A stretch of DNA of 64,000 nucleotides, from assembly GCF_016918735.1 (NCBI RefSeq), contig NZ_JAFFPR010000050.1, positions 1 to 64,000 of the forward strand, in the 5' to 3' direction. The position numbers were made by a program, and so were the translations under genes. The stretch is from Leptospira abararensis (GTDB lineage: Bacteria > Spirochaetota > Leptospiria > Leptospirales > Leptospiraceae). The notes beneath the pieces are model-generated. The model was not told the origin of the DNA. It saw only the letters and a program-made list of their open reading frames with translations, and ran no database searches. Shown here piece after piece: positions 35,910 to 45,025 of the stretch; positions within the stretch are counted from its first letter, which is position 1, and the number at the start of each line of letters is the position of its first letter.

Positions 35910-36602
35910 ATGAACTCTGAAATGATTTCCATCCACGAAAAAACCACCACAGTCACCGAAGCCTTAGAAACCAGACACAGCATTCGAGAGTATCTGCCTG
36001 AACCAATTCCCGAAGAAATCCTCAAACGGATTTTTGAAAAGGCCTTACGTACACCCAGTTGGAAGAATTCACAACCCTGGAAGATTCATATAGTAAGCGG
36101 GAAAAAACGAGATCTATTGGCAGCAGAATTAACAAAAGCGGCACGCGAATCTACCCCACAGCCAGAAACCAATTGGCCGGAATCTTATCCGAGTGATGCC
36201 AAAAAACGGATGTTTGATTTGGGAATGAAAATCTACGGAGTGGCAGGCATTGATAGAAAAGACAAAGAAGCTAGAGATCAATTTATGCTTCGTAACTTTG
36301 ACTTTTTTGGTGCACCCACGGCTGTGTTTATCACATCAAAATTTGATCTTAACTTTTTTGTGGGCATTGATTTGGGTTGTTTTGTCCAATCGGTTTTGCT
36401 TTTAGCAAGAGAAGAAGGTTTGGGAACCTGTCCTCAGGCGGCCCTAGGTGCTTTTCCCGATGTAGTGAGAGGTTCTCTCCAGTTACCAAAAGAAGAAAAG
36501 GTGATTATGGGATTGAGTATTGGATACCCAAAACCTGATTCCGAACTCAATCGTTTCCATACTCCAAGGGAATCAGCCGAAGATTTAATTCGTTTCTATT
36601 AA
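35910..36602 (+). CDS. Nitroreductase family protein
   Basis: The 230-residue FMN-dependent nitroreductase-fold enzyme has EALETRHSIREYLPEPIPEEIL, ALRTPSWKNSQPWKIHIVSG and, near the C-terminus, EEKVIMGLSIGYP, all usual for the family. The start is the ATG at 35910, with AGGAGA (35898-35903) six bases upstream. An earlier in-frame ATG at 35889 has no ribosome site and overlaps the operator. It may reduce nitroaromatics or quinones. Divergent TetR control and the TonB operon suggest an inducible response to an imported or toxic compound. Confidence 0.92.
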   Translation: MNSEMISIHEKTTTVTEALETRHSIREYLPEPIPEEILKRIFEKALRTPSWKNSQPWKIHIVSGKKRDLLAAELTKAARESTPQPETNWPESYPSDAKKRMFDLGMKIYGVAGIDRKDKEARDQFMLRNFDFFGAPTAVFITSKFDLNFFVGIDLGCFVQSVLLLAREEGLGTCPQAALGAFPDVVRGSLQLPKEEKVIMGLSIGYPKPDSELNRFHTPRESAEDLIRFY

Positions 36603-36675
36603 AAAATCATTTCTGATTCGGAAAGTTTGGTATATGATGATTCGACACTAAAAATTAGAAGCAAGTAGGGACAGT

Positions 36676-37278
36676 ATGTATTCTAAATCTTTCTGGAATG
36701 AGCGTTATGCGAACGAAGACTATGTTTACGGGAAGGATCCGAATGAATTTTTACGCACTCGTTTGCCTAATTTAAAAAAAGGAAGAATTCTTTTTCCTTG
36801 CGAAGGGGAAGGGAGAAATGCTGTGTTCGCTGCGGGCTTAGGTTGGGATGTGTTTGCCTTTGACCAATCGGAAGAAGGAAAACAAAAAGCAACCGCTCTG
36901 GCAAAAGAAAAAAATGTAAGTTTTCATTATGAAATTTCAGATGCTTTAAATTATCCATATGCACCTGAACAAATGGATATGGTGGCTTTGATTTATAGTC
37001 ACTTTCATAAATCGATCAGAACTACAGTACATAGAAATTGTGTCCGAACTCTGAAAACTGGTGGCATTTTGTTATTAGAAGCATTCTCACCTGACCAGTT
37101 ACAATATACCTCTGGTGGTCCCAAAGATCCAGATATGTTATGCAATCTAAAGGATTTACGGATGGACTTTTCAGAAATGAGCATTGAATACGAAGAAGCC
37201 TTGGAGATTGAACTAAACGAAAGTCCGTTCCATAGGGGTAAGGCCGCCATCGTTCGACTTGTCTTACGAAAAATCTAA
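36676..37278 (+). CDS. SAM-dependent methyltransferase (TehB-like class I)
   Basis: The 200-residue protein has the class I methyltransferase fold. The SAM-binding motif is GRILFPCEGEGRNAVFAAGLGWDVFAFDQSEEG, with an unusual PCEGEGRN glycine loop that is also seen in TehB- and thiopurine-type enzymes. It also has LKTGGILLLEAFSPDQL. The N-terminal FWNERYANEDYVYGKDPNEFL is typical of this subgroup. The substrate is unknown. It stands alone between the nitroreductase and peptidase genes on the same strand. Confidence 0.85.
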   Translation: MYSKSFWNERYANEDYVYGKDPNEFLRTRLPNLKKGRILFPCEGEGRNAVFAAGLGWDVFAFDQSEEGKQKATALAKEKNVSFHYEISDALNYPYAPEQMDMVALIYSHFHKSIRTTVHRNCVRTLKTGGILLLEAFSPDQLQYTSGGPKDPDMLCNLKDLRMDFSEMSIEYEEALEIELNESPFHRGKAAIVRLVLRKI

Positions 37279-37348
37279 GTTAGTTTTTTCTTTCAACTTC
37301 TGAAATCCATGATTCTCTTTCTTTGGAAGAAGAGGGAGAAATAGTTTC

Positions 37349-38788
37349 ATGAAGTTATTTATTTCGTTTTTATTGGTAACGGTATTGTTTTTGCAATGTT
37401 CCTTCGGTCAAAAAGTAAAGTATGCAGACCTAAAACAATCTTATCCCAAAGTCAATTGGGAAGCTCGTAGAACAGAAGCCGTCAAACTCCTATCAGATCT
37501 TTTAAAGATCCCCTCTGTTCGTGGAAATGAAATCCAGGTTGCAAAATACATTCAAGCTGTCTTAACAAAAGAAGGTATCCCTTCCCGTTTTGTTTTTGAT
37601 CCCAAGTTTCCCGCAAGACCCAATTTAATTGCCGAACTACCAGCAACCGTTCCCAATCCAGAGCCAGGGATCATCCTCGCAAACCATTTAGACACTGTTG
37701 AGTTCGATACCAAAGAGTGGAAAGTGGCGCCGCTTTCTGGATCTGTCAGTGAAGGCCGTGTATGGGGACGTGGTGCCATTGATATGAAAGGAATGGCGGT
37801 GATGGAATTACTCGCCTTTCTCGAAATCAAACGATCTGGAATTCCTAGAACAAGAAAGATTATGTACCTGGCTCTAGCGGATGAAGAATCAGGATCAGAG
37901 TTAGGTGGAAAATATATGACTTCAAAACAAAAACAGGTTTTTGAAGGTTACGAGTATGCCATCAATGAAGGTGGAGTGGCAACAAGAGATATCGTAATTC
38001 CTGGAGCAACTATCTTTAACATTCAATATGCGGAAAAAGGTAATATTTGGTTACGGGCAAAAATTAAGGGAACCAGTGGACATGGATCTACTCCCCCTTC
38101 TCAATATCCGGCATTATCCTTAATTCAATTTTTTAATGAGGTTCGAGAACTTGAATCTGATATTCGCATCACAACAGAAACTGATGCATTTTTCTATCAA
38201 CTAGGAACGATCAGTTCTTTTCCCAATTCCTTTTTTTTGAAGAATGCTAGAAACCCTTTGATCAAACCCTTATTACACGGAACGATTCGCAGCAACCGCC
38301 ACCTAACAGCGATGACTACCAATACTAAGTCCATCACTGGATTTCGCACTACGGAAGGTGAAGGTGGAGAAAATGTCATTGCCGGGGAAGCTTCTGGTAG
38401 GATGGATATCCGCACCTTGCCTGGAGTGGATATTATCGAATTTTCCAATAAGGTAAAAACCATTGCTGAAAAGTACAAAGCAGAGATTACTTTTACTGAT
38501 ATCAATCCCACGGATATATCTCCTATCAATACAAAGTTTTTTAGCACCTTGGCTGCGGTATCGGTGAATAAATTTCCCAACAGTACGGTGACTCCATTTC
38601 TTTCTCCAGGAAAAACCGATAATTCTTATCTTCGTCGTGTGGGAATCAAAGCTTATGGTCTTATTCCAGCCGTTCTCAAATCAGAAGACATCGATGGAAT
38701 GCACGGAAAGAACGAAAACATGACCATTGATAATTTGGAACTCGGTACAAAGATTCTTTTTGAAACTTTAGTGGAAATGAATCAGTAG
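37349..38788 (+). CDS. M20 metallopeptidase lipoprotein
   Basis: The 479-residue protein has a lipobox signal (KLFISFLLVTVLFLQC). An M20 (ArgE/DapE/carboxypeptidase G2-like) dinuclear zinc hydrolase domain follows: LANHLDTVEFD, WGRGAIDMKGMAVMELLAF, LADEESGSELGG, the dimerisation region with GTSGHGSTPP and a C-terminal MHGKNENM. It is probably anchored in an envelope membrane and hydrolyses N-acyl amino acids or peptides. Such a lipid anchor is less usual for this family. Confidence 0.9.
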   Translation: MKLFISFLLVTVLFLQCSFGQKVKYADLKQSYPKVNWEARRTEAVKLLSDLLKIPSVRGNEIQVAKYIQAVLTKEGIPSRFVFDPKFPARPNLIAELPATVPNPEPGIILANHLDTVEFDTKEWKVAPLSGSVSEGRVWGRGAIDMKGMAVMELLAFLEIKRSGIPRTRKIMYLALADEESGSELGGKYMTSKQKQVFEGYEYAINEGGVATRDIVIPGATIFNIQYAEKGNIWLRAKIKGTSGHGSTPPSQYPALSLIQFFNEVRELESDIRITTETDAFFYQLGTISSFPNSFFLKNARNPLIKPLLHGTIRSNRHLTAMTTNTKSITGFRTTEGEGGENVIAGEASGRMDIRTLPGVDIIEFSNKVKTIAEKYKAEITFTDINPTDISPINTKFFSTLAAVSVNKFPNSTVTPFLSPGKTDNSYLRRVGIKAYGLIPAVLKSEDIDGMHGKNENMTIDNLELGTKILFETLVEMNQ

Positions 38789-39158
38789 GATCTGTTGGCT
38801 TTTCTGACTTTGTCTGCAATAAAGCTATTAGCAAATTGCAGATGTTGTTTTCTTAATTTTTCATTGAGTTTTTACTTAGGCAAGTTTTACCCATTCCGTT
38901 AAAACTTTCTGGAGAGAGTCCATGATATTTTTCCCTCTGTATATTTTTGTACATCAATGATTAAATCATCGAGAAAGATAGCAGCAACTTTTATAGAATT
39001 AAATATACGATGCGCTATGTGTTTTTCAATCTGGATTTATTTAAAGTAAGAGTGATTCTGTAAATCGCAGAATAGAGAAATGGTAAGTGTCGCAGACCGA
39101 CCGAGGGCGAAGTCCCGAAGCGAAGCGTTTCCCCCACAGCTATGCGCTGTTGCTGCTT
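38789..39158. other. Non-coding stretch with decayed coding traces and a GC-rich hairpin motif
   Basis: No intact gene is visible. On the minus strand short open pieces such as VAAIFLDDLIIDVQKY, MDSLQKVLTEWVKLA and KLRKQHLQFANSFI follow in different frames with stops between, as in a decayed gene. I cannot name the family. At 39091-39152 a GC-rich motif contains GAGGGCGAAGTCCC and an ACAGC/GCTGT hairpin similar in style to the element after tRNA-Gly. Confidence 0.4.
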
Positions 39159-39550
39159 TTAATGATTTGATTTGTCTATTTTACGGATTTCGTTTAGTAC
39201 TGATTCAGAAATCCAGATTCCTTTTTTTGATGTTCATTAATATGTTTTTCTAAATCTTCAATTATTCCTAATTTTCTCGCTTTTGCTAAAATTCCTAGCG
39301 TTCCTGTTATTTTTAAACCAAGACTTTTTGCAATTTTTCTAGCCTTCAAATCATCCAATATAACAAGAGAGTTTTTTTGATTCTAGTGCCAAAGTAATAA
39401 TGGATGCTTCCCCGCTATCTAAAATTTGTTCAAGAAACTTAACTGAGAATTTTTGGTTAGGATTTTTGATTTTATAAAGTCAGGAATATTTTCTCCGAAT
39501 TCAGTTTTTACTGTGTCAGTAGTGATCACAGAATTGTATAAACTTTTTAA
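39159..39550 (-). pseudogene. Frameshifted DUF3368 (PIN-like toxin) remnant
   Basis: Read on the minus strand, three pieces in shifted frames join into one DUF3368-type protein: SVITTDTVKTEFGENIPDF, then NPNQKFSVKFLEQILDSGEASIITLALES, then SLVILDDLKARKIAKSLGLK and further to WISESVLNEIRKIDKSNH before a TAA. The GEA-IITLALE and ILDDLKARKIA motifs are the PIN-like core. The shifts fall in A-tracts: one A too few at 39470-39473 and one too many at 39372-39378. The first 30 or so residues are missing, and no antitoxin gene is adjacent. Confidence 0.75.
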
Positions 39551-39638
39551 AATACGAAATTATTGGATTTTTGAAATTTGAGTTATGTGCAGTGCCTTGG
39601 GTGATATAAGTTCATAAAAATAGTTATAAAAGACTGTC

Positions 39639-41522
39639 CTACAAAGATTCTAAAAAAAATTTTGCTACTGTGGCCAATTTATGATTTGGAAAAGTTTTTA
39701 TTGCAATATCCCATATTGATTTAGCACCTTCAATTTCGCTGGAATTCCAGTATAATCCACCAAGATTAAAATACGGTTCCGGGTAGGTTGGATCTAATTC
39801 AATCGAATTTTCATAAGCGGAGATCGCATTAGAAATTTGATTTAGACCAACATAACATACGCCCAAATTAAACCAGCTTAAGGCATCCTGCTGATAAAAA
39901 TTTGCAGCATCGCTTAAATATTTCAAGGCATCATTATATCTATCTTGGGATAAAAATAGATGCCCTAGACAATAGCCGAATTCAGCCTTGTTTAAAAGAA
40001 CTGAGTTTTTATAAGCTTCTTCTGCTTTCGTATGATCTTTTAGCGCTTCGTAAAGATGACCAATTCGATCCCATATTAAACCGTCATCCAAATAATTCAT
40101 TTGCATTGCCTTTTCAAAACTTAACAATGCTAAATCTGTGTTTTTATTGGTATTGTCTGATTCCCGAAGAAACCAACAAATGTATCCGAGTTCTGCGTAT
40201 GCAGACGGAATATTCGGAAATTTTTGAATAAATTGGGAAAAAAACTCTTTGGCTTTTAAAAGATATTTACTATCGAATCTTCTTATTATTGAGTAAAGTT
40301 CAGCGAGTAAAAACCAAGAATATTTTTCAGAACCTGATGACAATAGTGATTTTTCTGCGTAATTAATTGCTGAATCATATTTTTGTAAGTTCTTATATGC
40401 CAAACCTATCCAATATAATATAGAAGATTTATAATCTTCTGGAACTTGGGTGATATCAATAGATTCTAATATAGGTAGGGCATTTTCGCTTTCTTCCATT
40501 CGTGATATGTATAATACAGAAAGGCTATATTTAGCTTCAATGAGAGTCGGATCAATTTTTAAAGCTTCTTTGTAGTGTAACTCTGCTTGTTTGTAATTAT
40601 TTAATTTATGGAATTCTCCTCCCATATTTTTCCAGGCGCTTGCATTTTCCCTTTTGAGATCAATTGCCTTTTTGAAGTAATCAATTGCCTCTTCAGATTT
40701 TCCTATTGCAGCAAATGCATTTCCGAGATTGTATAAAATAACATGTTGAAATTCGTTGTCGATATTGAGCCGATTCTGAAAGAAATCAATAGCACGAAGT
40801 ATAAGGGAATTATTTTTGTATTTCCCGTTCATTGCTAAATTTATCACCGAGCAGTAAAAATAGTAATGTATCTGATGATCATTTGGAAAAATGGAAAAAA
40901 TTTGATCCTCATACTGAAGAATTTGATCATCTTTTCTTTGTGAATAAAGCTCAGTGATCAATTTTAAAGCCGCAAAACTATCGTGCGGTAAATAAACGGT
41001 GGCCTCGTTTTGAATTAGATCTACATTAATTTGATGTGCTAATTCTTCTGGTGGTTTGTGGTAGGCTTTGAAGCATTTGATAAATTCATTTATAATACTA
41101 TTTTCAATCGCTCTTTTCAATTTACTTTCAGAGTCTAAAATTTGGCATTGAAAATGATTTTTGCGTATTTCTTCAATAAATGATTTTTGCCGCTGCTCAA
41201 TCTGACCGGAATCTATTTGAAAAGCAAAAATAGGCAATTTCCTGAGTAGAGCTGTTTTGTATTCCAAATGCGTTACTGAGATACCTTTATCCGAAATAGA
41301 ACCGTATCTTCCACCCAATAGCAATATAAATGCGTCAGCTTCACTAATCCATTGTAAACATTCATCTATCGGATTGCTGGGAGAAGATGGCCAATATTCA
41401 AAACGTAAACCTTTGAGGTGGAGCTTCTTTATGATATCAAATGCAGCTTTGCGGTATGATTCTAAATCACCGGTACTGCTAATAAAGATGGATAATTTTC
41501 TTGTTTGGAAATGATCAGCCAT
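39639..41522 (-). CDS. DUF4062 domain protein with TPR repeats
   Basis: The 627-residue cytoplasmic protein has an N-terminal DUF4062-type domain (about residues 8-110) with SIFISSTGDLESYRKAAFDII, CLQWISEADAFILLLGGRYGSIS and VTHLEYKTAL. From about residue 190 to the end follow TPR-like repeats, many with the A-x3-Y-x4-ALKIDP type of helix end (YKEALKIDPTLIEAKYSLSVLY, YENSIELDPTYPEPYFNLGGLY). In other bacteria DUF4062 is found at the front of NLR-like ATPases and is predicted, by sequence comparison, to be a TIR-like effector or sensor. Here no ATPase domain is visible. Function is unknown. The gene is AT-rich and next to a decayed toxin. Confidence 0.82.
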   Translation of the reverse strand: MADHFQTRKLSIFISSTGDLESYRKAAFDIIKKLHLKGLRFEYWPSSPSNPIDECLQWISEADAFILLLGGRYGSISDKGISVTHLEYKTALLRKLPIFAFQIDSGQIEQRQKSFIEEIRKNHFQCQILDSESKLKRAIENSIINEFIKCFKAYHKPPEELAHQINVDLIQNEATVYLPHDSFAALKLITELYSQRKDDQILQYEDQIFSIFPNDHQIHYYFYCSVINLAMNGKYKNNSLILRAIDFFQNRLNIDNEFQHVILYNLGNAFAAIGKSEEAIDYFKKAIDLKRENASAWKNMGGEFHKLNNYKQAELHYKEALKIDPTLIEAKYSLSVLYISRMEESENALPILESIDITQVPEDYKSSILYWIGLAYKNLQKYDSAINYAEKSLLSSGSEKYSWFLLAELYSIIRRFDSKYLLKAKEFFSQFIQKFPNIPSAYAELGYICWFLRESDNTNKNTDLALLSFEKAMQMNYLDDGLIWDRIGHLYEALKDHTKAEEAYKNSVLLNKAEFGYCLGHLFLSQDRYNDALKYLSDAANFYQQDALSWFNLGVCYVGLNQISNAISAYENSIELDPTYPEPYFNLGGLYWNSSEIEGAKSIWDIAIKTFPNHKLATVAKFFLESL

Positions 41523-41624
41523 ATAGAATGTTAAAACATAATAAAAAAATATTTCACTTTCGAATACTCAAGGCATTTCGTATAACACCATTTAGACTTA
41601 CAATCTCTTCGTTACTCGAATTGC

Positions 41625-42119
41625 CTATTTTAGAGAACCTAAATACTTTAGAATGCCCTCTTCTCCTCGCTCTTCGGCAAGGTCCACAAGACTAATTCCA
41701 CCTACAGTTTTGACTTTGGTCTCTGCACCTGCAGACACGAGTAGTTTGACCAGATCCAAATTGCCTCGATAGACAGCTCGGTAGAGAGCGGTTTCTCCCG
41801 TGGTATTGCGTAGGTTGACATTCGCGCCTTTTGTGATCAAAAATTTTGCGATTGGTAGATCTTCTTCATCGACTGCTTTGATGAGTGAGGAATTGCCTAA
41901 GGAATCCTTAGCGTTGACGGAAACCCCTTCTGCTAAAAGTTCTTTTATTAATTCTAAGTTCCCCTTTTCTACTGCCTGGAAAAGGCGGAGTTCTCGACTC
42001 ATAGGAGCTTTTACTACAGTTTCATCTTCGATACAGGAGGAGCTGAATCCAAACATCAGCAAAAAAATGACAAAGGAAGGGATTTGGATTAAAAATCGAC
42101 TGGATAGAAATTGTAACAT
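41625..42119 (-). CDS. Ankyrin-repeat lipoprotein
   Basis: The 164-residue protein has a signal peptide ending in the lipobox FSSSC and then about three ankyrin repeats: LFQAVEKGNLELIKELLAEGVSVN, DSLGNSSLIKAVDEEDLPIAKFLITKGANVN and TTGETALYRAVYRGNLDLVKLLVSAGAE. It probably mediates protein contacts in the envelope. It is divergent from the SPFH lipoprotein gene with 24 bp between the starts, so the two promoters must overlap. Ankyrin lipoproteins are common in leptospires. Confidence 0.88.
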   Translation of the reverse strand: MLQFLSSRFLIQIPSFVIFLLMFGFSSSCIEDETVVKAPMSRELRLFQAVEKGNLELIKELLAEGVSVNAKDSLGNSSLIKAVDEEDLPIAKFLITKGANVNLRNTTGETALYRAVYRGNLDLVKLLVSAGAETKVKTVGGISLVDLAEERGEEGILKYLGSLK

Positions 42120-42143
42120 CGGTTTTAGTCTAATGGTTTAACT

Positions 42144-42974
42144 ATGAAACGTCGATCCATTTTTCCAACCAGTTTCCAGTTCCTTACTATTTTGGGTGTG
42201 AGCCTCTCCTCCTTTGTATCTTGTATCTCCATCATTAGCCCAGGAGAGGTAGGACTTATGTGGCGGCCCTACAGCACTGGCCTCAGCCAAAAACCATTGG
42301 AGTCACGGGTACAAACCTATATGCCTTGGAATAGCGTATATGTTTATTCGATCCAATGGATGAGCCACCAAGAGAAAGTGGAAGTACTGACGAGAGATGA
42401 TTTAACCATTACGGTGAGTGCGGCTATCATCATACGACCGATCCAAAATGAAATTTATGAACTTGAAATGGAAATTGGAAGGGACTATTATGAAAAGGTA
42501 GTGAAACCTCAATTTCGTACAGCGATACGAAATATTTTATCAGCATACAATATGGTTTCGATTTCGAAAGAAACACCTAACGTATCTGCTCAGATCAAAA
42601 AATCTCTTGCTGAAAAGTTAAAAGACAAACATGTCGAAATTGATGATGTGATTATTGATGACGTCGAATACAGCCCATCAATTCTTAAAGCGATCGAAAG
42701 CAAACTTACCAAACAACAAGAACAAGAGCAAATGAAATTCGAAATCAATATCGCCAAACGAGACGCAGAAATCCAACAGATCTCCGCAGAAGGAAAAGCG
42801 AAAGCAGCACTGATTGAAGCGGATGCGCAAGCAAAAGCGCAAAGGATGATTTCGGAATCTTTGACACCGAGATACATTCAGTTGAAAGCAGTGGAAAATC
42901 CGAATAACAAATTGATATTTGTTCCTAATGGAAAAGATGGATTGCCGATTATCGTGAATGCGGATGGGAAGTAA
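42144..42974 (+). CDS. SPFH/band-7 domain lipoprotein
   Basis: The 276-residue protein has a signal peptide with a lipobox-like SSFVSC (about residue 26). An SPFH domain (about 30-190) follows, with SPGEVGLMWRPYSTGL and the strand-helix VEVLTRDDLTITVSAAIIIRP. A helical, Ala/Lys/Glu-rich C-terminus EINIAKRDAEIQQISAEGKAKAALIEADAQAKAQ completes the prohibitin/stomatin pattern. Unlike classic members it seems lipid-anchored, so it may form envelope rafts or protease scaffolds. A terminator follows its stop. Confidence 0.88.
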   Translation: MKRRSIFPTSFQFLTILGVSLSSFVSCISIISPGEVGLMWRPYSTGLSQKPLESRVQTYMPWNSVYVYSIQWMSHQEKVEVLTRDDLTITVSAAIIIRPIQNEIYELEMEIGRDYYEKVVKPQFRTAIRNILSAYNMVSISKETPNVSAQIKKSLAEKLKDKHVEIDDVIIDDVEYSPSILKAIESKLTKQQEQEQMKFEINIAKRDAEIQQISAEGKAKAALIEADAQAKAQRMISESLTPRYIQLKAVENPNNKLIFVPNGKDGLPIIVNADGK

Positions 42975-43011
42975 AAACTTAGAGTCCTCAACATCCGTAT
43001 TAAAATTTGAG

Positions 43012-43048
43012 TTTGGGAATTCAGTTCTTTGGGATTCCCAAATTTTTT
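43012..43048 (+). terminator. Intrinsic terminator after the SPFH gene
   Basis: TTTGGGAAT (43012-43020) pairs with ATTCCCAAA (43034-43042), followed by a T-run (43043-43048). The right arm and tail lie inside the last codons of the convergent ankyrin gene. Confidence 0.8.
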
Positions 43049-44889
43049 AGATTTTGATTGAAATCAAGTGGTTCGATTTGTGAACGAAGGTTCCTATCTT
43101 TTATGTGCATCCTTAGTGGATTTTTAGGATTAGGCGATTTTGATATAGACCTTGAGAATGCTTTTGTAAGTGGTTTCAGTAATGTAACGATTTCACCATG
43201 CCCCCTAACTTCCGATAACTGAAGAGCATTCCAGCCATCCACAGAAAATTCTGTATTCACTTTATGAGAGATGAGTGCTTTTACAGAATCGGTTCGGCCA
43301 AAATATGCTGCATATAACAAAGCGGACCAACCTTCATACAATGCGTTTGGATCAGCGCCTTGGTTCAAAAGTGAAATAACTTCTTTTTCATTTCCTTCAT
43401 AAATGGCAGCGATCATTGGTTTGCCCAGAGTGGGATCTATTTTTACATTTGTAGGCTGTGGCTCGAAAGTTTCATTTGGAGAAACAATATTAGATTCTTT
43501 TTTCAATGGTGAAATCAAAACGATTTCTAACTGGTCTGCCAAACCAGTTAAATCATTCACCCAACCAAACCTACCATCGGCCAAATTAAAAAACCGAGCG
43601 GCCGATCGAAACGACAAACCTTGACCAGATCCAAAGTTTTGTGGTTTTGTTACGATAGTTCCATCCTTTTGGATCAAACAAGCTTCCAAACTCATTTTAT
43701 CGATTTTTGGAAACCACTTATCTTTTTCTGTACCTACATCAGTCATCCACATAACAAACAAATGATCTTTTCCAAAAGGAACAATCCTTGGAATCCTTTC
43801 TCTTTGTTTGGTGGTATTTGTTAAATAAATAGGTTTAGAAAGAACATCATTACTTTTAATGAGTAAACCAATATCATAAGAGGACTGGTCCAAATTAGAA
43901 TCAAAAGTGATCCAAGTCGTACCATCCTTTGCATATAAATCACCAGTGGAAATTGGTACATATTGATAGGTTTCACCTGGACCAGCCTTTGGCACAACAA
44001 TTGGCAATTCCCGTTTTTTAGAAGGAAAACTATCGACAACCAAACCTCTGGGATAAGCATCCCCTACGGTTACCATCACCAATTGTTTTCCATCGTTAAC
44101 GAACCTGGGTCGAAAACTATGACTCACATTCCAAGTAAATCCTTCTTGTGATTTTCCATCGGGCCTCATCATTCGTTTGCCAGAATGATCAAACAAAGCA
44201 AGATATTCACTCTGGTGAGTGACACCATCATCCCATTTCCGATAGGTTGAGAAATAAGTCGCATAACGATCGTCAGCTGTTTTAGCTAAAGTTAAAGTTC
44301 CAAAAGTGGTATCGATGCCTTGGTCACCCACCTTTTTGTATTCTTTTGTACCAACAATTTTAGTGCTGAAGTTTAATTTACCAGAAGTGGTGTATTGGTT
44401 GATAAAGGCAGAATGGAAATTCCTAGATTCATAGTTTCCTTTTTTTTCCAAATCAAAAGCTGACAATAATACCGTGATTCCACTGGAATCTGCAAGTATA
44501 TCTTCAATGCGATAACTTTTGAGACTCAGAATTTCTCTTATCATTTTGAATTTTGAATCCAAACTTAAAATTCTACCATTGGAATTTGTATCATTGTACG
44601 CGAGAAAGTATTCTCCGGATTCGGTATACACGAGCTTTGGAGCAGGTGTGCCATCGGACATTGCATTTGTATAGGAAATCGATGTAGTGGCAAGGTTAGA
44701 ATGATCAGAAGGTAGTTTGACTGAAATACGTTCTGTGTTTTTGGCAATTTGATTGATGTTTAAAATGCTATCTGAGTCTGCCGAAAGGAAGGAAGTGAGA
44801 GGGAGGAAAAGACAGAAAGAGAGGAATAAAAAATTTCTAAGAAGATTCGTATTCCGAGAAAGAGAACCCATGTTCATACTTTTTTTCAT
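43021..44889 (-). CDS. Exported protein with C-terminal ankyrin repeats
   Basis: The 622-residue protein has a basic N-terminus and a signal peptide ending near SFLSA-DSDS. The first 450 residues are beta-rich with repeated strand pairs (LALFDHSGKRMMRPDGKS, YLTNTTKQRERIPRIVPF, FVMWMTDVGT) suggesting a beta-propeller. From about residue 490, two to three ankyrin repeats follow (MIAAIYEGNEKEVISLLNQGADPN, WSALLYAAYFGRTDSVKALIS), then a basic tail. I know no named family. Several Met codons near the start (44889, 44877 and 44871) leave the exact start open. It is probably envelope-located. Confidence 0.75.
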   Translation of the reverse strand: MKKSMNMGSLSRNTNLLRNFLFLSFCLFLPLTSFLSADSDSILNINQIAKNTERISVKLPSDHSNLATTSISYTNAMSDGTPAPKLVYTESGEYFLAYNDTNSNGRILSLDSKFKMIREILSLKSYRIEDILADSSGITVLLSAFDLEKKGNYESRNFHSAFINQYTTSGKLNFSTKIVGTKEYKKVGDQGIDTTFGTLTLAKTADDRYATYFSTYRKWDDGVTHQSEYLALFDHSGKRMMRPDGKSQEGFTWNVSHSFRPRFVNDGKQLVMVTVGDAYPRGLVVDSFPSKKRELPIVVPKAGPGETYQYVPISTGDLYAKDGTTWITFDSNLDQSSYDIGLLIKSNDVLSKPIYLTNTTKQRERIPRIVPFGKDHLFVMWMTDVGTEKDKWFPKIDKMSLEACLIQKDGTIVTKPQNFGSGQGLSFRSAARFFNLADGRFGWVNDLTGLADQLEIVLISPLKKESNIVSPNETFEPQPTNVKIDPTLGKPMIAAIYEGNEKEVISLLNQGADPNALYEGWSALLYAAYFGRTDSVKALISHKVNTEFSVDGWNALQLSEVRGHGEIVTLLKPLTKAFSRSISKSPNPKNPLRMHIKDRNLRSQIEPLDFNQNLKNLGIPKN

Positions 44890-44960
44890 TTCAGAATTTT
44901 GTCTGATTGTTTTGGAAAAACAAGAAAGAAATTTCCAAAGAGGGAGATTTGAATCAAAGA

Positions 44961-44984
44961 AACCCCGCAGTGGCGCGGGGCTTT
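44961..44984 (-). terminator. Intrinsic terminator-like hairpin
   Basis: CCCCGC (44963-44968) and GCGGGG (44975-44980) form a perfect 6-bp stem. On the minus strand it is followed by TTTCTTTG. It stands 42 nt after the stop of a possible 44-residue gene and before the ankyrin gene. Confidence 0.6.
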
Positions 44985-45025
44985 AGGATTGTTTTAAAGC
45001 TTATTTTGAGGAATGGTGGATACTG

